Translations under genes and position numbers: made by a program
Assembly: GCA_018715025.1 (NCBI GenBank)
Contig: DVMK01000157.1
Span: 1 to 10,935, forward strand
Direction of reading: 5' to 3'
DNA length: 10,935 bases
Source of the DNA: Candidatus Caccousia avistercoris
GTDB taxonomy: Bacteria > Bacillota > Clostridia > Oscillospirales > Acutalibacteraceae
Notes under the pieces: generated by a model
Database searches by the model: none
What the model saw: only the letters and a program-made list of their open reading frames with translations
What the model was told of the DNA's origin: nothing
Shown here: positions 6,837 to 10,935 of the stretch, in pieces
How the letters are laid out: each line of letters opens with the position of its first letter
How positions within the stretch are numbered: position 1 is the stretch's first letter

Positions 6837-7496
6837 TTATGCGAATATTTTTCGCTCGCCGTCATATAAATTTGTGCGGGAGACGCGGGCGAAAAAGCGG
6901 GCCCCCTGGTGCTTCTGCAGGGCCTCGGTAAGCAGGAAGGGGGTGATGTTCTTTTCGCTGCCTGCCGGAAGAAAGGCCTCCAGCCGCAGGGCTCCCTCTT
7001 CCCCAAAGGCTTCCGTCTCATTCAGGAAGGGGCGCAGATCGAGAAGGGCCATGCCGCTTTTGGTGTGCTTTTCCATGGGGATTTCCGGCATAGCCAGCAG
7101 GGCGCGGAATTTTTCCAGCAGCTCTTCCGCCGTTCCCTCCTCCGGCTCCAGAAGAAGCGTGTAGGAGGCCCAGGTGATTTTCCCCGGCTTTTCCTGGGGT
7201 TCTGTCACGGCCAGCACCGGGAGCGTGGCGGGCAGGGCCTCTGACAGGCGGCGGGCCAGCTCTTCCTCTGTAATGGCCTCCTCGTCGATTTTTATGTCCA
7301 CACATTCCCGCAGGCCGGTAACCCCCAAAGGAAGCGGCAGGGCAAACACCATGTGGGGCCTGGGATTGTAGCCCTGGGTGTACCAAAGGGGCACCCTGGC
7401 CCTGTGCAGGGCCCGCGCCATGCAGTGGGCCAAATCCAGGTGAGAAATAAAGCGGGCCGCCCCTGTTTTCTGAAACCAAATTCTAACGGTTTTCAT
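6837..7496 (-). CDS. Radical SAM-linked protein (DUF2344 / TIGR03936 family)
   Basis: This 219-residue protein has the features of the DUF2344 family, which is encoded next to, or fused to, a particular uncharacterised radical SAM protein. It shows the opening block MKTVRIWFQKTGAARFISHLD, read here as KTGAARFISHLD (residues 10-21), then GYNPRPHMVFALPLPLG near 48-64, and the C-terminal VSRTNLY. It lacks cysteine clusters and membrane segments, so it is probably a soluble partner or substrate-handling subunit; its function is unknown. The frame is open from 7511, but the ATG at 7496 has GGAGG eight bases upstream and gives the normal family start. It overlaps the end of the radical SAM gene by 14 bases, which fits coupled translation and a shared complex. 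In many Clostridia this pair precedes the RNase G and rplU genes, whereas here rplS follows. Confidence 0.9.
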   Translation of the reverse strand: MKTVRIWFQKTGAARFISHLDLAHCMARALHRARVPLWYTQGYNPRPHMVFALPLPLGVTGLRECVDIKIDEEAITEEELARRLSEALPATLPVLAVTEPQEKPGKITWASYTLLLEPEEGTAEELLEKFRALLAMPEIPMEKHTKSGMALLDLRPFLNETEAFGEEGALRLEAFLPAGSEKNITPFLLTEALQKHQGARFFARVSRTNLYDGERKIFA

Positions 7497-9324
7497 AGCA
7501 AATCCCTCCATGGAAGCAGGCCGCCCCGCAGGCGGAGCATTTTTCCCGGCAGTTGGGCGTGACGGCGGCCTGGTAGGCCCGCTGGCATTCCTGCCGGAAA
7601 AAGTCCTTTGTCACGCCGTAATCAATGTGATCCCAGGGAAGGATCTCGCCGAAGTCACGGCGGCGGTTGGCATAAAACTCCGGGCTGACGCCGCAGGCGT
7701 CAAAGGCGGCCAGCCAGCGCTTTAAGGAAAAATAGTCGTTCCAGCCGTCGAATTTGCAGCCCAGCTGGTGCGCCTTCAGCAGCACCGGGCCCAGCCGCCG
7801 GTCGCCCCGGGCGAACACCGCCTCCATAAAGCTGGTGTCCGCGTCGTGGTAGTTGCAGTCTATTTTTTTTGTGGTGACAGAGGCCACCAGATGCTTCTGC
7901 TTGGCGCGGAGCATTTCAATGCTGTCCTGCGGCTCCCACTGGAAAGGAGTGAACGCCTTTGGCACGAAGGCGGAGGCGCTGAGGGTGACGGAGACGCCCT
8001 TCCCCTTTTTCCGGCCCGGGTTGGCGTAAAAGGCGTCTACCACCTTCTGCCCCAGCTGGGCAATGCCAGCCACGTCCTCCATGGTTTCTGTGGGAAGCCC
8101 AATCATAAAGTAAAGCTTGATGCTGTTCCACCCGCCTGCAAAGGCCGTGGCGGCCGTCTTCAGCAGCTCTTCCTCGGTCACGTTCTTGTTGATTACGTCC
8201 CGAAGGCGCTGCGTGCCGGCTTCGGGGGCAAAGGTGAGGCCGCTGCGGCGCACCGAGCTTATCTTGTCCATCAGCTCGGTTGAAAAATTATCCACACGGA
8301 GCGAAGGCAGGGAAACCCCTGTTTTTTCCTCCTTCGTCCAGGTGAGAAGCTGGTCCAGCAGCGGGTTCAGTTGGCTGTAGTCGCTGGTGCTCAGGGAGGA
8401 AAGGGAAATTTCATCGTAGCCGGTGCTTTCGCAGAGCGCCCGGCATTGACGGTCTACCACCTGGGGGGATTTTTCCCGCACCGGCCGGTACAGGAAGCCT
8501 GCCTGACAGAAGCGGCAGCCGCGGATGCAGCCCCGGAACACCTCGGCCACCGCCCTGTTGTGTACAATCTCAATATAGGGGACGACAAAGCTTTCTGGGA
8601 AATAGGAACGGTCCATGTCCAGCATCAGGCGCTTTGTCACCTTGGCGGGGGCGCCCTCCAATGGGTGGACGCCGGAAATCAGGCCGTCCTCCCCGTACTC
8701 CACCTGATAAAGGGACGGCACGTATACCCCGGGGATCTGCGCGGCCTCCCGCAGAAATTCTTCCTTGGAGGAATTCCTGCTTTTATGACGCCGGTACAGC
8801 TCTACCAGCTCGCAGTCCACCTCTTCCCCTTCGCCGATAAAGAAAATATCCACAAAATCCGCCAGGGGCTCCGGGTTGCAGGCGCAGGGGCCGCCCGCCA
8901 CCACCAGCTGGGAAAGGCCGCGCCTGTCACGGGCCAGCAGGGGGATTCCCGAAAGCTCCAGCATGTTCAGCACGTTGGAATAGCTCAGCTCATATTGAAG
9001 GGTAAACCCGATGATGTCGAAATCAGAGACAGGATCCCCGCTTTCCAGGCCGTACAGGGGAATCCCTGCTTCCCGCATCATGGCCTCCATGTCGGTCCAG
9101 GGGGCGAATACCCGTTCGCACCACACGCCTTCCATTTTGTTCAAAAGACTGTAAAGGATTTTCATTCCCAGGTGGGACATCCCCACCTCGTAGATGTCGG
9201 GGAAGCAAAAGGCGAAGCGCACGTCCACCCCGCTTTTGTCCTTCACCACGCTGTTCAGTTCGCCGCCGGTGTAGCGGCCGGGCTTCTGCACCTTCATCCA
9301 TATTTTTTCAAGCTGTGGGTTCAT
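7483..9324 (-). CDS. B12-binding-like radical SAM protein (TIGR03960-type)
   Basis: This 613-residue protein is a radical SAM enzyme of unknown reaction. Residues about 30-175 form the N-terminal B12-binding-like region (FCFPDIYEVGMSHLG, GFTLQYELSYSN, VVAGGPCACNPEP, FFIGEGE). The radical SAM barrel begins at EVFRGCIRGCRFCQ with the CX3CX2C iron-sulfur motif (C266, C270, C273), and GLTFAPEAG and MIGLPTE blocks follow. The C-terminus ends in five cysteines (C592, C596, C599, C603, C609), a possible extra metal site. The frame opens at 9339, but the ATG at 9324 has GGGAG eight bases upstream and a better family N-terminus (MNPQLEKIWMKVQKPGRY). No DxHxxG cobalamin-ligand motif is evident, so true B12 binding is uncertain. 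It is expressed with the overlapping DUF2344 gene from the promoter at 9387-9415. Confidence 0.92.
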   Translation of the reverse strand: MNPQLEKIWMKVQKPGRYTGGELNSVVKDKSGVDVRFAFCFPDIYEVGMSHLGMKILYSLLNKMEGVWCERVFAPWTDMEAMMREAGIPLYGLESGDPVSDFDIIGFTLQYELSYSNVLNMLELSGIPLLARDRRGLSQLVVAGGPCACNPEPLADFVDIFFIGEGEEVDCELVELYRRHKSRNSSKEEFLREAAQIPGVYVPSLYQVEYGEDGLISGVHPLEGAPAKVTKRLMLDMDRSYFPESFVVPYIEIVHNRAVAEVFRGCIRGCRFCQAGFLYRPVREKSPQVVDRQCRALCESTGYDEISLSSLSTSDYSQLNPLLDQLLTWTKEEKTGVSLPSLRVDNFSTELMDKISSVRRSGLTFAPEAGTQRLRDVINKNVTEEELLKTAATAFAGGWNSIKLYFMIGLPTETMEDVAGIAQLGQKVVDAFYANPGRKKGKGVSVTLSASAFVPKAFTPFQWEPQDSIEMLRAKQKHLVASVTTKKIDCNYHDADTSFMEAVFARGDRRLGPVLLKAHQLGCKFDGWNDYFSLKRWLAAFDACGVSPEFYANRRRDFGEILPWDHIDYGVTKDFFRQECQRAYQAAVTPNCREKCSACGAACFHGGICYENR

Positions 9325-9356
9325 CACGTTTTCTCCCATTCTGTTTCCGCATTGTT

Positions 9357-9375
9357 CCCGGGCAGCCTGCCCGGG
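9357..9375. repeat. 19-bp palindrome in the radical SAM operon leader
   Basis: A perfect inverted repeat CCCGGGCAG-C-CTGCCCGGG (nine-base arms around one centre base) lies about 5 to 25 bases after the predicted start point and about 33 bases before the ATG. It could be a repressor operator or an RNA hairpin near the 5' end. It is not followed by a T run, so it is not an ordinary terminator. Confidence 0.7.
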
Positions 9376-9386
9376 CCGTGGCTTTC

Positions 9387-9415
9387 ATTATAGCCGAAAC
9401 AGAGCAGGAATGCAA
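9387..9415 (-). promoter_or_regulatory. Sigma-A promoter for the radical SAM operon
   Basis: A -35 box TTGCAT (9415-9410), a 17-base spacer and a consensus -10 box TATAAT (9392-9387) predict a start near 9380. The -35 box sits just beyond the hairpin that follows the carboxypeptidase gene, so the operon is separate from that gene. Confidence 0.87.
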
Positions 9416-9449
9416 GAAGCCCGCCGGGGGAAACGGCTCTTTCCGGCGG
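9413..9449 (-). terminator. Probable terminator after the M15 carboxypeptidase gene
   Basis: Immediately after the TAA stop, a seven-base-pair stem CCGCCGG / CCGGCGG (arms 9443-9449 and 9421-9427) encloses a loop that can pair further (AAA / TTT). The following tract, GCTTCTTGC, is only moderately T-rich, so termination may be partial. Confidence 0.5.
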
Positions 9450-10235
9450 TTACGGGGCAGGGCGCTCCCCCAGGTAGGCCACATACTCTTCCAGGCAAAG
9501 ATCCAGCAGCTTCATTTTTTCTGCATTTTCCCGGCCGACATAGCGGAAATGCCAGGGCTCGAAGCGAATTCCGGTGAGCTCGGACTTATCCCCCGGGTAG
9601 CGCAGCACAAAGCCGTATTCATGGGCATGGCGCTGCAGCCAGCGGTACTCGGCCGTTTCGTCAAAATTTTCCAGCACGCCGTTCAGGTCTATGGCAAGGC
9701 CCGTGTTGTGTTCGCTGTACCCGGCTCTCGCCACAGACTCCGCCGCCACCTCCTCGGCCATTTCCCGGTTCATTCCCAGAGAAAGGTTCTCTTCCACCGC
9801 ATTCTGAAACAGCTCGCCCTGCCGTTCGGCGCTCCGGTACCCGGAGGAAAGGGACAGGGTCAGCCCCTCCTTTCCCGCGTCCTCTATCATTTTTTCCAGC
9901 TCTGGCACAATGCGCTTGTCCACCTGGATATTTCCCACCTTTTCCAGCTCCGGCTCGCTTCCTTCCGGCATGGGGGTTTCAAAGTTCACCAAAAGAAGCC
10001 GCCAGTCTTCCGGCTGCGCCTGCGCGGCTTCTTTGGAAGAGGCGGGCGCTTCCTCCTGCCGGGAGGAGGCCGCCGGCGCCTCTGCGGTAAGCTCGTTCTG
10101 CGCCTGCGCGCCGGCTTCTTCCGCTCCGCTCAGCACAGAGAGGAAAACAATGGTGACGGCGGTGAGGAGCGCGCCCGTCCCTGCCATGCAGAACAGTGCG
10201 AGAAAAAACTTCTTTATGGCTTTAACACCCTTCAT
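9450..10235 (-). CDS. M15 family (VanY/DacB-type) D-alanyl-D-alanine carboxypeptidase
   Basis: The enzyme trims D-Ala-D-Ala ends of peptidoglycan peptides outside the membrane. The 261 residues comprise a short basic N-terminus, a membrane anchor (about 9-36), a low-complexity linker rich in Ala, Gln, Glu and Ser (about 37-76), and a C-terminal M15B domain. In that domain lie SSGYRSAERQ (130-139), YSEHNTGLAIDL with zinc ligands H176 and D183, and EPWHFRYVG with E226 and H229, the complete VanY-type zinc set. Two upstream ATGs (10268, 10250) are in frame, but the ATG at 10235 has GGAGG eight bases upstream and places the basic residues directly before the anchor. The gene is divergent from tRNA-Pro. 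No VanA/H/X-type genes or two-component regulator are nearby, so it is probably a housekeeping wall enzyme rather than a glycopeptide-resistance gene. Confidence 0.92.
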   Translation of the reverse strand: MKGVKAIKKFFLALFCMAGTGALLTAVTIVFLSVLSGAEEAGAQAQNELTAEAPAASSRQEEAPASSKEAAQAQPEDWRLLLVNFETPMPEGSEPELEKVGNIQVDKRIVPELEKMIEDAGKEGLTLSLSSGYRSAERQGELFQNAVEENLSLGMNREMAEEVAAESVARAGYSEHNTGLAIDLNGVLENFDETAEYRWLQRHAHEYGFVLRYPGDKSELTGIRFEPWHFRYVGRENAEKMKLLDLCLEEYVAYLGERPAP

Positions 10236-10312
10236 CTTTTGTGCCTCCATCCGGCAAATTTCGTACAAGAATGAGAATACAAGAAAAATTTGAAAAATTT
10301 TGAAAATAGGTA

Positions 10313-10341
10313 TTGCAATTTCAGAAACAATGTGCTAGAAT
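10313..10341 (+). promoter_or_regulatory. Sigma-A promoter for tRNA-Pro
   Basis: A -35 box TTGCAA (10313-10318), a 17-base spacer and a -10 box TAGAAT (10336-10341) predict a start near 10348, about eight bases before the mature tRNA 5' end. It is embedded in the A/T-rich region between the tRNA and the divergent carboxypeptidase gene. Confidence 0.82.
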
Positions 10342-10356
10342 AATCAACGTTGTCAG

Positions 10357-10432
10357 CCGGGTGTGGCGCAGTTGGTAGCGCGCTTGACTGGGGGTCAAGA
10401 GGCCGTGAGTTCAAGTCTCGCCACTCGGACCA
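10357..10432 (+). tRNA. tRNA-Pro (anticodon GGG)
   Basis: A complete cloverleaf can be drawn. The acceptor stem is CCGGGTG with CACTCGG (one G-T pair), and the D arm GCGC / GCGC encloses AGTTGGTA. The anticodon stem CTTGA / TCAAG has loop CTGGGGG and anticodon GGG at 10390-10392. The variable region is AGGCC, and the T arm GTGAG / CTCGC has loop TTCAAGT. Discriminator A73 and an encoded CCA (10430-10432) finish it. A C1-G72 pair and A73 are typical of bacterial proline tRNA. It is a solitary unit with its own promoter and a strong terminator starting at its 3' end, and it reads CCC/CCU codons. Confidence 0.97.
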
Positions 10433-10469
10433 AAGAACCTGAACGTGTTCGCGTTCAGGTTCTTTTTTT
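10433..10469 (+). terminator. Rho-independent terminator of tRNA-Pro
   Basis: A 13-base-pair perfect stem AAGAACCTGAACG / CGTTCAGGTTCTT with loop TGTTCG is followed by a run of T to 10469. It begins directly after the CCA end of the tRNA, so the tRNA is a single-gene transcript. Confidence 0.95.
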
Positions 10470-10616
10470 GTCTTTTCAGGACTCCCGCTGTTTTTCTCTG
10501 CCCTGGCGTGTTTCAGAAGGGCGCCGGCGGCTTCCGCTGGTAGTATGCCCTGGCGAAGGGAAAATAACAGCGCCGCCAAATGCAAGTATACCACCTCTCC
10601 CCCAGGCTTTTTGCAG
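10470..10616. other. Intergenic spacer without a recognisable gene
   Basis: This spacer lies between the tRNA terminator and the convergent aspartokinase terminator. It holds a 10-base direct repeat TGCCCTGGCG (10499-10508 and 10546-10555) and a few short GC-rich inverted repeats. I see no coding frame with a convincing start and family resemblance. Confidence 0.6.
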
Positions 10617-10660
10617 AAAAATGCCGTTGTTCTCTTTTGGAAAGAACAACGGCATTTTTT
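10617..10660 (-). terminator. Strong hairpin terminator after the aspartokinase tail (bidirectional)
   Basis: A 17-base-pair perfect inverted repeat (arms 10617-10633 and 10643-10659, core ATGCCGTTGTTCT / AGAACAACGGCAT) has a nine-base loop and A/T runs on both sides, so it can end transcription from either direction. It starts 24 bases after the aspartokinase stop codon on the minus strand and most likely serves that gene. Confidence 0.87.
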
Positions 10661-10664
10661 ATCG

Positions 10665-10935
10665 TTAAAACAGAGGGATTCCCTTACAGGCTGGGGGTGA
10701 AAAACTTATTGTGGATGGCCAGCACGGCACGGTCTGCGTCGCTTTTGTTGATGAGCACGGAAATTTTGATTTCGTGAGCCTGTCCGGGTGCGTCTGGTCC
10801 CTGTGGTGCTCGGCCGCGTGCATGAGTATGTCCAGCCCGCGCCGCTTGCGCGCCGAAACCGGCACCACCGGTATGCCCAGCATCTCCGGCAGCCGGTGCA
10901 GGTCTATCTCCATGCCGCGCTTTTCCACGATGTCC
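10665..10935 (-). CDS. feoB: FeoB-like GTPase fragment (5' part beyond window; homology only in 10776-10935)
   Basis: The frame enters from the right edge and reads DIVEKRGMEIDLHRLPEMLG, then IPVVPVSARKRRGLDILMHA, then AEHHRD and PDRL. This resembles the end of the G domain of the ferrous iron transporter FeoB: the segment after the NKxD motif, the G5-like PVSARKRRGLD, and the helix that follows. Upstream motifs (G1-G4) and the membrane part would lie outside the window or are missing. After about residue L51 from the GTG at 10928 the frame loses any FeoB-like character (KSKFPCSSTKATQTV) and runs to a stop at 10665, because the DNA there encodes the end of another gene in a different frame. 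Three ATA codons within about 40 codons are unlike the neighbouring genes I sampled. It is either a rearranged remnant or the far side of an assembly chimera. Confidence 0.6.
   Translation of the reverse strand, partial: DIVEKRGMEIDLHRLPEMLGIPVVPVSARKRRGLDILMHAAEHHRDQTHPDRLTKSKFPCSSTKATQTVPCWPSTISFSPPACKGIPLF
10684..10779 (-). pseudogene. C-terminal remnant of aspartokinase (ACT domain end)
   Basis: In a frame different from the FeoB fragment, these bases encode HEIKISVLINKSDADRAVLA then IHNKFFTPSL and a TAA stop. This is the typical last strand-helix unit of the C-terminal ACT domain of aspartokinase, the first enzyme of the lysine/threonine pathway. Only about 30 residues remain; the DNA upstream of about 10780 belongs to the FeoB-like fragment instead. 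The stop is followed 24 bases later by a strong terminator, so this looks like the true 3' end of a gene whose body is absent here. The presence of thrC about 8.6 kb downstream fits the same pathway. If the junction is an assembly error, the intact aspartokinase gene would be the real neighbour. Confidence 0.72.

Noticed and set aside
9450..10235. Reading the M15 carboxypeptidase as a glycopeptide-resistance vanY gene
   Set aside because: There are no vanH/A/X or vanRS neighbours, and similar carboxypeptidases are common housekeeping enzymes in Clostridia.
8371..10274. Plus-strand frames opposite the radical SAM and M15 genes (8371-9393, 9315-10274)
   Set aside because: They are shadows of confident genes; the second also crosses the radical SAM promoter and ends inside the carboxypeptidase upstream region.
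10499..10555. Ten-base direct repeat TGCCCTGGCG, considered as a mobile-element footprint or CRISPR-like repeat
   Set aside because: There are only two short copies, with no target-site pattern, no transposase and no regular spacing.
10232..10594. Minus-strand 120-codon frame containing the string WSEWRDLNSRPLDPQ
   Set aside because: It is the complement of the tRNA-Pro gene; this peptide string is a known artefact of translating antisense tRNA.
10363..10668. Plus-strand frame starting inside the tRNA and running through two terminators
   Set aside because: It overlaps the tRNA, its terminator and the aspartokinase terminator, and has no protein-family features.

Overview
This window reads as a GC-rich Bacillota genome of the Clostridia class, most like the gut Oscillospirales/Ruminococcaceae. 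That placement is an inference from three things: the rplS-lepB-rbgA-rnhB-yraN gene order, the paired radical SAM / radical SAM-linked proteins, and clear sigma-A promoters and AGGAGG-type ribosome binding sites in GC-rich DNA. Every protein gene lies on the minus strand, so transcription runs from right to left. The one plus-strand gene is tRNA-Pro(GGG).

Right to left, the layout is as follows. The right edge (10665-10935) holds a 5'-truncated FeoB-like GTPase fragment that runs, in another frame, into the last codons of an aspartokinase and its terminator. A solitary tRNA-Pro(GGG) unit sits at 10313-10469, with its own promoter and terminator. Next is a membrane-anchored M15/VanY-type D,D-carboxypeptidase (9450-10235). 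It is followed by a two-gene operon of a B12-binding-like radical SAM protein and its small partner (6837-9324), preceded by a strong promoter and a 19-bp palindrome. Then comes the ribosome/secretion cluster: rplS with a structured leader and a terminator, two tandem signal peptidase I genes, rbgA, rnhB, a YraN-family nuclease-like protein and an M19 dipeptidase (2202-6656). Last is thrC with its own promoter, followed by a metallophosphoesterase cut by the left edge.

Most of the content is housekeeping: 50S assembly (L19, RbgA), RNA:DNA hybrid repair (RNase HII), protein export (two LepB paralogues), wall peptide trimming (M15) and threonine synthesis (ThrC, with a LysC remnant nearby). Genes inside the clusters overlap or are separated by about 25 bases or less. 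Two starts are TTG (thrC and the dipeptidase). Several starts were moved inward from the longest frame because the ribosome binding site supports the inner codon.

I see no defence system, CRISPR array, insertion sequence or prophage, and no convincing undescribed system. The observations most worth a second look are the FeoB/aspartokinase junction at the right edge (assembly chimera or real rearrangement), the palindrome just after the radical SAM operon's start point, the structured rplS leader with a terminator inside an otherwise conserved cluster, and the tandem LepB duplication.
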